Source: Volvariella volvacea V23 (Eukaryota > Basidiomycota > Agaricomycetes > Agaricales > Pluteaceae). From it: a DNA stretch of 64,000 nt. The position numbers and the translations under genes were made by a program. Positions within the stretch are counted from its first letter, which is position 1, and each line of letters starts with the position of its first letter. The DNA lies in assembly GCA_000349905.1 (NCBI GenBank), contig KB722741.1:957392-1021391 (forward strand), read 5' to 3'. Shown here piece after piece: positions 49,193-60,464 of this stretch. The notes under the pieces were generated by a model that saw only the letters and a list, made by a program, of their open reading frames with translations, made no database searches and was not told where the DNA came from.

Positions 49193-50433
49193 ATGGACAT
49201 CCACAAGCACCCAACGAAACGCCGCGAAGTAGCTCACAGTATCACCAGGGATGGGCACTCCCAATCGCCTCATTCTGATTCAAACCTGACTCAAGAGATC
49301 TGTGATGAATTCGCCAGTTATTTTGTCATACCTCGACGGCAAGACTATTGCCTACATCCAGAGCGCGCTCTACTTGCGCTAGTACACACAACAACCGATA
49401 TAGACCACAAACCGGCTCCGGCCTGCGGTGACTCCGCCGTTGCTCAAGAAACGTTGGACATTTACGAAGACTTTGGTGGTTGGTTCAAAAATGGTGAGCA
49501 CATGGGTGGAGGAAGTTGCAAATTTAATAGGCAAGATTCGCCATCGTCGTATATTTCTGATGTTGTTCTTTGCAGCCATGCTTGGGTGCTTTCTGAAGCC
49601 TCTCTGCAACGAACTGTAACAGGACGGTACCGTGTCAAATTGTCAGCATCTCGATCATACTAGGGAACAAGTGATGGTAGGGTCTCGTTGTTTTTTTTTG
49701 CCGCTGTATTACTACCGTTCCAATAATTTAAGGTTCGTAAGGTAACCTTTATGTCTTATCTCGAGCTACACTCTAACCCTAGCATTACTTCCAGCCATGA
49801 TTGCTGGGTTTAGCGATGAATATCTCCACGATACGAGCGACCTTTGCACAAAGGTCATAGATTTTGAAGTAGAGATCTGTGGCACCTCCTCGCACGAGGA
49901 GCCTCACTCCAATGCAAAGCAAATCAACTTTCCTTAGATTGTTTTACCCATATTGCTTGGAGGCTCAAGGACCACGGAGGTATGTTCGAAGAACTGTGCA
50001 TCGAGGCAAGGACAGTTCAGGAGTGGACCGAAAGGGGAAGAGGCGGTGATTACACCTGATATTGTAAGGCCTCGTGTAAAGTTGCCCGTGCTGTCTATTA
50101 CGCACGAGTTTGGTCGGCGCAAAGAGCCTGCCGCTGGCCCTCCTGGTGCTCCTCGATTCGTCATGAATGCTGGGAGTGAGACGCAGCAAGTTCTGAAGCA
50201 TTACCCAATTGTTGCTTATGGGGGACATCGTCGGATGCTGATCGAGCGATTCCTAACGCCGGTGTGGAGAGGAACTACAAAGAAATGCTGAAGGCGCCTC
50301 CTGCATGTAGACTTAGCGCCCAGAGGAAGGAAAGGGATGAGGGAACGTTTCGTGATGTGATTACGACAAAAACACAGGATGTGGCGCAGTCCGCGTCCGA
50401 CATCGTATCAGGCTTACAGAAGCAGCTCATGTA
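49193..50433 (+). other. Unrecognised coding-like fragments
   Basis: Plus-strand frames 49193-49663 and 49953-50291 have protein-like composition. The first includes EICDEFASYFVIPRRQDYC and TLDIYEDFGGWFKNG just before a GTGAGC donor. The second includes PGAPRFVMNAGSETQQVLKH and IVAYGGHRRMLIERFLTPVW. A third frame continues with ERDEGTFRDVITTKTQDVAQ and stops near 50431. They could be exons of one gene or remains of a broken one; the step between the last two frames near 50275 has no splice signals. Bases after about 50310 belong to the duplicated block described separately. Confidence 0.3.
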
Positions 50434-50933
50434 ATTTGATTATCTACACAGAACGCAGGGACCTCTAGAGCCTAGAGCGATACTGCGCAGCAGGCCAACT
50501 CTTTGAAAAGTCGAGCCACATTTTTGCATTTCATGAGTTTTGGAAAACTTATCGCGATGATAGTTGCTCTATGTTTTCAACCACAATGAATAACGAAAAT
50601 CTGTGTTCGGAGGAATGTCGGTGTTCCGTTTGGGTTCACAGAGAGTCGGAGGGTATGAAGCACTAATGCTAGCCTGAGGGGGCATGTTGAGGGCTCTTAT
50701 CCCTCCCTCGATATGCTGGTAAGCGGAAGCCTTTGACGTTAAGGACGATGTACAATAAAGTAGGTTGATCGACCCTGGATGATATCGGAACTGGATTGGT
50801 AAGCCTGTAGAGTCGCCCTTGGTAAGAATCCAGAGGGTTCAATCAATGGATTGGAATAGGAGAAAGGGAGGTATGAAGCTTACTCACCGTGTTCAACCGG
50901 TTACTCACTCTCTGTTGCTGGCAGGAGTTTGAA

Positions 50934-50944
50934 ACTATAAAAAG
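50934..50944 (+). promoter_or_regulatory. TATA box of the NmrA-like gene
   Basis: ACTATAAAAAG lies about 110 bp before the start codon at 51051 and has the best TATA match in the upstream region. The shrunken duplicate has lost it. Confidence 0.5.
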
Positions 50945-51050
50945 GGTGCAAGTAGAATGATATCGCTACGACAGTTCCACTCTCCTAGAAAGCCTGACAA
51001 GAGCTTCACGTATCACCATCGCATTCAAAATTCATTCCATTTTCTAGAAT

Positions 51051-51971
51051 ATGGTTTCAGTCGGCCTCGTAGGCGCCTCAAGCGGCATCGGCGACAGCAT
51101 CGCCCGAGCCATCCTCGCCAACCCCACTCACACCCTCACAATCTTCTCCCGCTCTCCTCAGCCACATTTTGAATCCCTCGGCGCAAAAGTCGTCATCATC
51201 AACGACCACTCTGATCTCTCGCTCCTCACCACATCCCTCTCCAACGCCAACATCCACACCCTCATTTCAACCCTCATCACCCCACACGATCCATCCATCA
51301 TGTTCAACGTCCTCCGAGCAGCCAAAGCAGCTGGTGTTAAGCGATTCGCGCCCAGCGAGTTCGCACTGCGCCAAGAAGCCAACGAGCTCTTTGACTTGTA
51401 CGCGCCCAAGGTCGAATTATGGGAAGAAGCCCGCTCCTCCGGGATGCAAATCACGGCATTCCGGAACGGGCTGTTTATGGACTACTTTGCTTTCGGATCA
51501 CCGGTTAAGCATGAGGGTCCGTTGAAGCTGTTCCCGCTCTATGTGGATATAGAGAAGAGGAGTGCGGTGATACCTGGAGATGGGAATCAAAAGGTGACCT
51601 TTACGAGGGTAGAGGATATTGGCAAGTTTGTGGAGAGCGTGGTTAGCTTTGATGAACACACTCAGCCGTGGTTTGAGGACAGTGGGATGGCTGGGGATGA
51701 GTTGACGTATAATGAGGTCATTGCGGAGGCTGAGAGAATCGTAGGCGAGAAGTTTGATGTGCGGTATGTGGACGAGGAAGGACTGAAGAAAGAGATTGAA
51801 AGCTATACCCAGTCGGGAGATGTGGGGAAGAAGTTTCTATCGCAGGTTGGGTTGGCGATTGCAAGGGGACTGGGGACGGTTGAGCCAACTTTACATGGAG
51901 TGGCGAATGTGAAGCCAGTTAAGGTGAAGGAGCTTCTCGAAAAGTATTGGGGACACGGGGATTCCTCATAA
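51051..51971 (+). CDS. NmrA-like / isoflavone reductase-like NAD(P) protein
   Basis: An intronless 306-aa member of the atypical short-chain dehydrogenase (NmrA/isoflavone reductase) class. The dinucleotide site is near the N-terminus, VGLVGASSGIGDSIARAIL, with glycines in a GxxGxxG-like order. Later landmarks are AAKAAGVKRFAPSEFALR (residues about 90-105), ITAFRNGLFMDYF, KVTFTRVEDIGKFVESVV, and a C-terminal half typical of the class. Such proteins act as reductases or as redox sensors; the substrate here is unknown. A short leader of tens of bases precedes the ATG, and AACTATAAAAAGGG near 50934 may be its TATA box. A broken duplicate lies 0.9 kb downstream. Confidence 0.88.
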   Translation: MVSVGLVGASSGIGDSIARAILANPTHTLTIFSRSPQPHFESLGAKVVIINDHSDLSLLTTSLSNANIHTLISTLITPHDPSIMFNVLRAAKAAGVKRFAPSEFALRQEANELFDLYAPKVELWEEARSSGMQITAFRNGLFMDYFAFGSPVKHEGPLKLFPLYVDIEKRSAVIPGDGNQKVTFTRVEDIGKFVESVVSFDEHTQPWFEDSGMAGDELTYNEVIAEAERIVGEKFDVRYVDEEGLKKEIESYTQSGDVGKKFLSQVGLAIARGLGTVEPTLHGVANVKPVKVKELLEKYWGHGDSS

Positions 51972-52309
51972 TAGTTCAGAGCATGCGCCTTGTTCAGCCT
52001 GTGCGTAGGAGATTTCGGTGTGGTCTGTAGATCGATTTCATGTAGCGAATGAGCTTGTCGCCGCGCAAGGGCAGATTTAGATGATCCAGGTGCAGGATGA
52101 AGGATGCACACTATTAAATCAATAATAGTGATGGTATCATCGTGCACATGACACATAACACCACTCCTGCAGGAAACACTGGCAGTTCCTTTGGGCTTAA
52201 GTTCCTGTGGAATCACTTGAACCAGAACTGCGCATTTAAAGTACCTGAAGGTATCCGATATTCAAAAAGATGAAGAGTGCGATGACAAGAGAGTATTATG
52301 CACGCACGG

Positions 52310-53400
52310 ACGGGCCAGGGCTTAGGACCTAGAGCGAAGAGAGGGAAGGGAGTGTGTTTCGTGATGCGATTCGACAAAAAACGAGGATGTGGTGCAGTCT
52401 GCATCGGACATCGCATCTGGCTTACAGAAATAGCTCATGCAATTTGATCTCTAGAGCACATGGGTGACTATGCGCAGTAGGCCAACTCTTTGCAAAATCG
52501 AGCCACATTCCTGCGTTTCAGGAGCCCAGGAGACGTACCCTCTAGATAGTGACGACAGTTGTGCTATGATCCTATGGAGGCTGGACAGCGAAGCCCTACT
52601 TATGCTGGTATGCGGAAGTCCTTTATGTTGGGCAATATTATGCAATAAGCAGATCGAATAACCTTGAGATGATGACTGACATTGAATCGGTAAGCTTTGT
52701 AGGATCGCCGTTGACAACGGCACAACTGATGAAGTGGAGTAGGAGAGAAGCGCGCAAAGGCGGCAATGTCTACAATAGGTCCACCCGTCTAGATACCCGG
52801 ACAAGAGTTTGCCCACCGTCATTCACGAAGCACGGTCTCAGTCGGTCTCGTAGGCGGGTCAGGCGACCTTAGCGACAGCATTGCCCGAGCCATCCTCGCA
52901 AACCCCACTCACACTATTCCGATCTCTCTCCTTACCACATCCTTCTCCGAAGCTCGCATTCGTACTCTCATCTCAACCCTTCTCACCCCGCGCGATCCAC
53001 CAATCATGTTCAACGTCTTCCGCGCAGCCAAAACTGCAGACATTAAGCGTTCCGCGCCCAGCAATTTCTCAGTGGGCAAAGAAGCCAACGAGCTCATCGA
53101 CTACTATACACCCAAATTCGAGCTGTGGGAAGAAGCCCGATCCTCTGGGATGCAAATCACGGCATTCCGGAATGGATTATTTATGGACTACTTTGCCTTC
53201 GGGTCGCCGGTTAAGAGCTTTTTCGCGGCTTGGGCTGGGGATTGCGATTTTGAATGGAGCGGCGAGTGCGAAGCTAAGGAGTTCTAGAATGGTGCTGGGG
53301 ACACGGAGATTCCTCGTCGTAGTTTGGAGCCTAAGCCCTATCGAGCCCTTACGTAGGGGATTTCGGTGCAGTTTGTGGATCGAGTGCATGTAATAAATAA
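52310..53400 (+). repeat. Segmental duplication, shortened block
   Basis: A direct repeat of 50310-51990. It is reduced by several deletions, including most of the promoter and two pieces of the reductase gene. Order and strand match the parent block. Confidence 0.8.
52846..53287 (+). pseudogene. Truncated duplicate of the NmrA-like gene
   Basis: It aligns to the parent reductase at 51051-51971. The start codon is changed (ATGGTT in the parent, ACGGTC here). About 80 bp are missing after the dinucleotide-binding segment, joining CACTCACAC to TATTCCGATC. About 300 bp are missing after GGGTCGCCGGTTAAG, so the central and C-terminal substrate regions are gone. The middle, from MFNVFRAAKTADIKR to GLFMDYFAFGSPVK, is still open and very close to the parent. 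Nothing suggests a functional product. Confidence 0.88.
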
Positions 53401-53608
53401 ATACAAGTTGCTATTACGCATGTGGGGCACAGGTCGGCAGACTAAGTCCATCTGGGTCGACTTAATTGATCCACAGCGCCGATTCTTTCCCCTTTTTGAA
53501 AACGGAAACGAACGAGGTCATGTGTCCGGGGAGTGTGCATGATAAATCGACATCTAAAAGTCGTACGAGGTGTTTAAGCAGATGCACAGCACTGAAGCGC
53601 AGAGATAC

Positions 53609-53902
53609 TTACCAGGGAATCATCACATCTCCATCCGCGAGTTTACGTTCCTCCTGCAGCGCTTGCTTCAGCTTTTGTAATTGCACCATCGTCGCGGTAT
53701 TCCCGCCCTGCCCAGCGACACTCCGGTCCTGCATATCCTCCACAAAGCTCGCAATCCTCTTCTGCGCCCTCTTCGTCGACAAGAACGTTACCGACTGAGG
53801 CTGAATGCGGACTGGAGGATGGAGGGGCGGGTCCATTTGGCTTTTTCGAGTGATGGTGGTAAATGAGATGAGAAAGTTACGTAAGCTATGATGGCGTAAC
53901 AT
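53609..53902 (-). CDS. Small conserved-looking protein, unrecognised
   Basis: A short minus-strand gene encoding about 75-97 aa. Two starts are possible: 53836 (MDPPLHPPVRIQPQS) or 53902 (MLRHHSLRNFLISF), the latter adding a basic, hydrophobic leader that could be a mitochondrial signal. The body, FLSTKRAQKRIASFVEDMQD followed by NTATMVQLQKLKQALQEERK, is predicted to be helical. It ends GDVMIPW; the stop overlaps a GTAAGT donor, so a further 3' exon is possible, but the next likely acceptor would create a stop. Only about 150 bp separate it from squalene synthase on the other strand. No function can be given. Confidence 0.6.
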   Translation of the reverse strand: MLRHHSLRNFLISFTTITRKSQMDPPLHPPVRIQPQSVTFLSTKRAQKRIASFVEDMQDRSVAGQGGNTATMVQLQKLKQALQEERKLADGDVMIPW

Positions 53903-54049
53903 GTTGCCAAGTTGGTGACCAAATCGTACGACTCGCCAAAAAATTTGGATATAAGCCAAGCGGGCCCGTCTGACGCCCTTGCAGACCGTCCATTTACCCT
54001 TCACTCCGACGCACCCACATCTCTCCCCGTTTCTCGTCAAGTCGCAACC

Positions 54050-55923
54050 ATGGGTGCCATGAACTGGGTTATACTGCTGCTCACACGCCCCCTCGAGTTT
54101 CGAACGCTGCTCCAGTTTTACCTGTACCACGAACAGAAGCGAGATATCCAGGCAGTGAAGGAGCACCCGACATCCGGGTGGGACAGGCAGTCGATGAGGA
54201 GATGCTGGGAGTTTTTGGACCAGACAAGTCGAAGCTTTGCTGCTGTCATCAAGGAGCTGGAGGGCGACCTTGCACGAACAGTGAGTTTTTCATTTTCCAG
54301 CTGCGTATATGCGCGTTGCTTGGTGTCCACTATATGAGCGCTCCCGCGGTTCTCCCCTTGCAACGGCCCGGGTTGCACCGTTTTTCCGCTCCAGCGCGCT
54401 CTCGTGATGTGGCTAATTCTGACCTTCCTTTTTCAGATATGTCTATTTTATCTCGTCCTCCGAGGACTCGACACGATCGAAGATGATATGACGATTCCCG
54501 ATGAGATTAAGCAACCTATTCTACGAAAATTCCATGAGCACACAGTTACTCCTGGTTGGACCTTTAACGGGTGTGGTCCTGATGAGAAGGACCGGCAGTT
54601 GCTCGTCGAGTACGATACTGTCGTTGAAGAAGTCAACCGGCTACTGCCCGAGTACGTTCTCTACCTTTTACGCTTTGACTTTTCTAATTATCACACTCCA
54701 GATACCGCGAAATCATCATCGATATCGCACACAAGATGGAAAACGGCATGGCCGACTACGCCCACAAAGCCGCCACAACAGGCGCAATATATCTTGAAAC
54801 CGTCGCCGAATACGATCTCTACTGCCACTACGTAGCAGGTCTCGTCGGCGAAGGCCTCTCCCGTCTCTTCTCCGCTTCCCAAAAAGAACAACCCTGGCTT
54901 GGCCAACAACTCGAGCTATCCAACTCCATGGGCTTGTTGCTGCAAAAGACCAACATTATCCGTGATTACCGAGAAGACGTCGATCAGCACAGGTATTTCT
55001 GGCCTAAAGAGATCTGGGGAAGGAAGGAGTACGGGTTTACGGAGATGAAGGAGATGTACGAGCCGCAAAATGCGCAGAGGGCACAGTGGGCGCAGAGTGG
55101 GATGATCGTGGACGCGTTGAGACACGCAACGGATGCGCTGGATTACTTGAAGTTGCTGAAGAACCAGAGCGTGTTCAACTTTTGTGCTATTCCAGCTACA
55201 ATGGCTATCGCTACGCTGGAATTGTGTTTCATGAATCCAGCCATGTTCCAGAGGAACATTAAGATCAGGAAAGCAGAGGCCGCTAGGGTGAGTTGATCGT
55301 GTGGTTAGGCGCATACAATGGGGTCCCTGACGAATCGGTGCATTTAGTTGATAATGAGATCGACAAACCCACGAGAGGTCGCACTTATCTTCCGCGACTA
55401 TACCAGACGGATACACGCCAAAGCCGTATACTCGGATCCCAACTTCACAAAGCTATCAGTCGCATGCGGAAAGGTTCGTTTCTCACTCTTGCCCTTCCCT
55501 CACCTGTTCTATCTATGCGTTCCTCCCCACACTGGTTATATTAACATTCGCATCGTCTAGATTGAAGCATGGTTCGAACACAACTTCCCTTCTTTCGTCG
55601 CAATCTCCTACAGCCCTAGCGGTCAACCCCAAATCGAATACAACCCCGAAGACATGCGCACCCAGATCGTCAAGCGGGACGACCACTTCCAACGCTACCT
55701 CGCCAACAAACAGGCCATGTCCGGTAACGGTACTGGCAAGGGAAAGACCACACCTGCGATGTCGGCAGGCGAGAACGAGGTCAAGACGTCAGAGCTGATG
55801 TTGTATGTCGGAGCCGGATTCGTGATGATTACGAGCGTGTGTTTGTTGGCGCTGTGGGGAATTTTGAAGGTTACGGGAGAGAGCTCGCCATTGTTTTCGC
55901 CATTGTTTGGTGGACTGAACTGA
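54050..55923 (+). CDS. ERG9: Squalene synthase
   Basis: This ER membrane enzyme joins two farnesyl diphosphates to squalene, the first committed step toward ergosterol. Five exons, 54050-54280, 54437-54651, 54702-55287, 55348-55473 and 55561-55923, join in phase to give 506 aa. Motifs are FYLVLRGLDTIEDDMT (first Asp-rich site), MENGMADY, YDLYCHYVAGLVGEGLS, and LLQKTNIIRDYREDVDQ (second Asp-rich site, NADPH/Mg side). C-terminal VGAGFVMITSVCLLALWGIL is the single membrane anchor. The last exon also has a basic, Lys-rich linker. Exon 4 uses a non-standard GTTCGT donor. The gene likely responds to sterol regulation, but no sterol element was identified. Confidence 0.96.
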
Positions 55924-57120
55924 GCCCTTGGTTACCACATTTTCCTCGTCCACCTCTACCTTGATCTAGCTTGATTGGTATCCAGTGCCGTCTTTCTTTC
56001 CTCTTTCTTCACACCATCCTCGCCCTATTTCGCTCTCCTCCCATTCCCATCGTCAAAAGTGTATATTTAGCCTTCCCCCTCTTCTCCCACATCTCATTCC
56101 CTCCTCGTTGATACCACAGCTATTACTCACTTTATATAAATATAAACCCACGTACATACGGAACCGGTAGACGTTTTCGAGCCGTAATTATTGTATTTTC
56201 GTTATTGGCCCAGGGTTGATATCAAGTTTTTTTTCGCCATCTTTTTTCCGCCCTGGTGCGTTTTTTATGTGGACCGGCCCGAGATGGTGCTGCAGACCGG
56301 AAGATGCCGCGGCCCGCGGCAAGTCCGGCATTTACCGGGGTCGACCAATGGGACTATAGCCTAAACCAAACACGCGCTGCGGTTTGGTGCTCGCTATCGC
56401 GACGGTGTGAACGCTTGGGCTTTATTATTTGTCGCCTTTATCTTGAGGACGCAAAGAGAATTGTGTGGTGGAGGGTATTTTTCACATGCCTTTTGGTAAC
56501 AAAGGCGAGTGGCATTTCACCTATATGGTGGTTCTTGTATTGACTGTCAAGGCGCTGTTCACTGGCATGCAGCAGTGCACGGGATTGCGATGTAGCCGGT
56601 TTCATTCAGATCTTCGACACCTGCGCGGTGTCTTGGTCTCTTCATTGGACATTTGTGCCCTAGCATGTGTAGATATATCGATCAAAGGCATTATCAGTGG
56701 TACCCGAAAGGCAGTAGCATCGCGTGTACAAACGTCCAGGAATCAGGTCCGAGGTCGTGGACGTGGCAGTAATCCGGGGTGTTCAAATATAATATTTAGC
56801 CTATGGAAGCGCATTCCATTCTCGAGAGAGGTGAGAGGCACACTCGATATTTATATGCTGCAGAAGCTTGAACTTGTTATTACAGTGATCGTTGAAGCTG
56901 ATGTTGATGGTTTGTTGGCTATGGGTTATTTCTTGGGTTGCGACGTTTCCTGAGGATAAGATACCATTTGTGAGGACAAGAAGGCCTACCTAACGGTGCC
57001 GACCGATGATGCTGATCCTTGGGCACGTTCGAAGCTATTTATACACTGCGCTCTGGGATTTGGTGAGCCCTGTCTCACATGCAGCCCGATAGCGATACTG
57101 ATGATGGCGCCAGTTGGGAC
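55924..57120. other. Spacer without a supported gene
   Basis: Pyrimidine-rich after the squalene synthase stop. A plus-strand frame at 56465-56953 (162 codons) shows no domain. Doubtful. Confidence 0.4.
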
Positions 57121-57130
57121 TATATAAAAG
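57121..57130 (+). promoter_or_regulatory. TATA box upstream of membrane-protein gene
   Basis: TATATAAAAG, an almost perfect TATA box, lies about 190-200 bp before the ATG at 57321. The long distance suggests a 5' leader with an intron: a GTAAGC donor at 57192 and a TTTTAG acceptor near 57250 would fit. Confidence 0.55.
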
Positions 57131-57320
57131 GGCCAGGGATGCGATCATGTAGTGGTTAGGCTATACTACCAGACTGCCGTCTGCGTTTTGCGTAAGCGCT
57201 ATACAGAGTAACCCCAACTTACAATGCTAACTTGGATCCATGGCTTTTAGGCAGTACCCCTCTGCTGCACGTACAACCAACCTAGTTGACGTCCACAGCG
57301 TTGTATGCTATACCCTCGAA

Positions 57321-59469
57321 ATGTCTCCTGAATCTTTCCCAATCGACGAGGCTCGTATCATTTCAATATTTACTCAGGACATCTGTTATGGGGTATATCT
57401 CGTCACACTGTTCTTAACCCTCAAGGCTCTCATTTTCTCGTCCGAGGGCCCATCCTCTGGCGGACCTCAGTACGCCACGCCTCAAACTGGGCATGGTAGA
57501 AGCGGTATGGGAACTACTTCAAATTCCAGTCACGGCACAAGCAGTGTTCCTGCCACTCCCAGCCCAACAACGTTGCGCCATCCCACGATTCGGAACTACC
57601 CACCCCACCCAAATTCAAATTCAAATTCCAACTCGAATCGAGGCTTTCTACCACTGAGATCCTCAATTAACTGGTTCCTGGTGGGGATAGTCCTACTTAT
57701 GGGCGTGCTGGCTACCATGAGCACTTCGTTGGCATTGAGAGAGAATTTACAAGCTTTCGTTGGCAAGTATGGAGCCGAGATTGGGCGATGTGGGAATGGA
57801 GAGGAGAGGATATTTGTTGAGAACTCTTGGATGAGTATTTTGGCCGTGAGTATCGGCGTTTTTCGTTCTCCCTTAGCTCTTGCTGCATTATTCGAAGTGA
57901 GCCGTTATCTGATGAGTGCTGAGAGCATCACGGCATGCAACGGGCTTGGTATTGCGCCCACCGAAGCAGCCTAAATCTTGCTTTGTCTATAGCCTTGTAC
58001 TGGATCATCGCTGATCTTGAATTTTCTTTTATAGATTGGAGTCGTTCAAGCCCAAACTTTGTTGGCTGATGGGATTCTGGTACGTTCAATAGCACTTGAC
58101 TTTACTTCCAAGTCCAACTACTAGAGACAACGTAAAGCTAATGATACATTCCATTTTCCTCCTTTCCCTTTATATCCACCCGACGTTCCACCGACCTTTT
58201 ACCCTACCCTTCTGCCGCGACACTTCCACTTATCAAACCACTTACGATCATTACGACTGCACTGACTATAACGACAACTTACTCTCATCCCACCTTCTTT
58301 TGCACCCCCTTTGCTTTATTAACTGAACACCGAACTCGACAAATCAATCCCCTGAAGCTCTATCGCTGCTATGTCCTAACAAACCGCAAATGGGCGATCG
58401 TCGCTGCTCCAATCTTGTTGTGGTTTGCGACGCTTGGATTCTCGATTGCTATCCTCGTTCGGTCTTCGTTGCTATTTGAGTATCCCTCGCTCAGCAACTA
58501 TCATCTACAAGGACTGGTTATAGCTCGTTTAACGGTGACAGCTACTCAAACACTGATGACGACAGGTAAGCACGTTCTTGAGCTTGAGTTGTATGATAAG
58601 CTTCAGAGCCCGAGAGTGATGTGCTTACGATACCCTTCTTACCCCTTCCTTATCTTGGTACCCTTCTTATCCGCTTTGAACGTTGGATAGGCATCTTGGT
58701 TTACAGAATCTGGACCGTGGACCGTGACTCCAGTCGTTGGGTAATCAAGTCCTCAAACTCAAATTCAGGATCTACTTCCACCGGGACCAAACTACAAAGG
58801 ATAATACGCATATTTATTGATTCCGGTTTTATCTATGTTTTCACAGCGTTCATAACGCTTCTAACTGCGGTGAAGGGGAATAATGCAGATTATGTTACTT
58901 GCAGTATTGTGAAAGTCCCTCTCCTCTCCTTTGCTCTTCTCCTATGGCCATTTGTTCGCAGCTCACTAGTCCTTCAATGGGGACGGCTATCTCACGATAT
59001 GGGCTCGTCATGTCCTTGGTCCCCTCTTTTCATACCACACTGCTCAACGCTAATCCCAATCCTATTATTTACTGATTCATTTACTTCCCAGTTCTTACAG
59101 ATCACGGGGATCACATTCAATTTGATCATCATCCGATACCATTCCATAACCAATCCTCATCCTAATCACTTCCACCCAGGGTCCGAAGTTCAAATCCACA
59201 TGCATACCAAATTCAACGAACAAAGTTCCCTGACAGGACAAGTACCGAGATTCTCTAATGTCACCCGACATTTTGTGAATACGAATGCGGACACCTCGCC
59301 CTCGTTTTCTCAGCAGACTTTAAGGGGATATCAGATCGAGGATACACAAACAGAGACGCCGTTTGGCTTGGGCAGTCGGGTGGTTTTCAAGGGTGCTGGT
59401 GGCATTGATGGTGGAGAAGACAAGGGCGCCGCGAATTCTGCTCAGTCTTCTCATGAGTCTAATCAATAA
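57321..59469 (+). CDS. Multi-pass membrane protein, basidiomycete family
   Basis: Exon 1 begins MSPESFPIDEARIISIFTQD at 57321 and includes the helix YGVYLVTLFLTLKALIF. A Ser/Asn/Pro-rich loop follows, with PHPNSNSNSNSNRG coded by a short TTCAAA-type repeat at about 57610-57640, then NWFLVGIVLLMGVLATMS. Short exons near 58035-58079 (IGVVQAQTLLADGIL), 58358 (LYRCYVLTNRKWAIVAAPIL), about 58691 (GILVYRIWTVDRDS) and 58850 (FTAFITLLTAVKG) complete about seven helices. The tail after the last helix (ITGITFNLIIIRYHS) is soluble and Ser/Gln/Thr-rich. The helix plan and YRCYV after helix 3 are common in expanded Agaricomycete families that lack a known role; receptor-like function is only a guess. Confidence 0.78.
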
Positions 59470-60356
59470 TCAATAAGGAGCGGAGGCTTAATAGCACCGT
59501 GGTGAATATTTTGGCGCGTCATTTTATGGAACCCCGCGGCATTCTATAGTTGTATCCCCATGTAGTATAGTGAATTCTAGGTAACTGACGACTTTGAGGG
59601 TTGTGCCTTTGTGCATACGTGGTCGAAGCAAAGATCTACCAATCATGCCTATGATGGGAGATCTCGGCAGGGTTGGGGTTACTCATTCCCAGAATGGTAT
59701 ACATGAGTCATGGTACAACTCTTACGACTGTCCCTCACGCCCTTCGAGAAACATTAGCTGCGCAAACTTGAAGGGAAAGCAACCTGCTGGGGGGGAGGTA
59801 TCTGTCGAGGCCGTGCCAAAGGCTATCACAGAGAACAGTTCTCGTGGTAGAGCGATCAGAACGCTTTCAAAGTTCTGGGAATCTAATGATTGGGATGTAA
59901 GATCTTGCGGGAGGCTGGCCAAGTAGCTGGATGCCCCACACGTCCGTGAGGGTATGCCCTTAGTTTTGACCCGTGTGTGGTGCTTGATGCGTATACAGCC
60001 GTTGTGCCTGTGTGTGTAGTTTTGAGATATGTTCACAAGAGAATTATCTTGGCAGAGATCCTGTCATGTCGACTGTCGACAGGAAGCTGGAAGCCAACAC
60101 AAAACAACCTCCATCACTGCCTACGACGCCACGGAGCCACTTTACTCTCTCTACCTTGACACTTCCCATCCGACTACCGGACAGAACTGTGAGCACATGG
60201 CACGATGCAAGCGCTGAGCCCCATCTAGGTTTGGAGGACCTCGTCCAACTCTTCTGTCATTAATTCATCGTCCGTCGGTCTTCCGCGCTCATCACTAACC
60301 CCATTGACATGACACGTAGATGTTTGGGCTCAATGATGGCGACGCTCGCGCGCAAG
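59470..60356. other. Spacer without a supported gene
   Basis: Short plus-strand frames, such as 59594-59926, have no domain-like content. Nothing else. Confidence 0.4.
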
Positions 60357-60361
60357 AAAAA
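60357..60361 (-). terminator. Pol III terminator of tRNA-Val
   Basis: A run of five T residues on the minus strand directly follows the tRNA 3' end. Confidence 0.75.
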
Positions 60362-60464
60362 TGAGACGACCCAGGCTCGAACTGAGGACCCCCTGCGATT
60401 ACACTGTCCGGACTACCCCGCAAGCGTGTGAAGCAGATGCGATAACCAACTACGCCATCGTCCC
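60362..60464 (-). tRNA. tRNA-Val (anticodon CAC), with intron
   Basis: On the minus strand the acceptor stem GGGACGA pairs with TCGTCTC, with one G-U pair, and the discriminator is A. The D arm contains AGTTGGTTA with one T-T mismatch at its loop end. The anticodon stem TCTGC pairs with GCAGG, with the loop TTCACAC giving anticodon CAC at 60430-60428. The T arm is CTCAG TTCGAGC CTGGG. A 29-nt intron (about 60398-60426) follows the base 3' of the anticodon, the standard place for nuclear tRNA introns. It has the GTAGTCCGGAC-type stem expected for a pre-tRNA intron. Internal A and B boxes for RNA polymerase III are present. Confidence 0.93.

Larger units (their letters stand above)
50310..51990 (+). 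repeat. Segmental duplication, parent block
   Basis: The block contains the tail of an upstream coding fragment, the promoter region and the NmrA-like gene. It is repeated directly at 52310-53400 in shortened form. Matches include TTTCGTGATG, GGCTTACAGAA, GGCCAACTCTTTG, TCGAGCCACATT and the reductase exon itself, all in the same order. Confidence 0.8.

Noticed and set aside
56465..56953. 162-codon plus-strand frame
   Set aside because: No recognisable domain, unusual composition and no upstream promoter signal.
57605..57645. Short TTCAAA-type tandem repeat as a CRISPR or satellite
   Set aside because: It is a few units of a microsatellite coding Ser-Asn inside a membrane-protein loop; no spacers.
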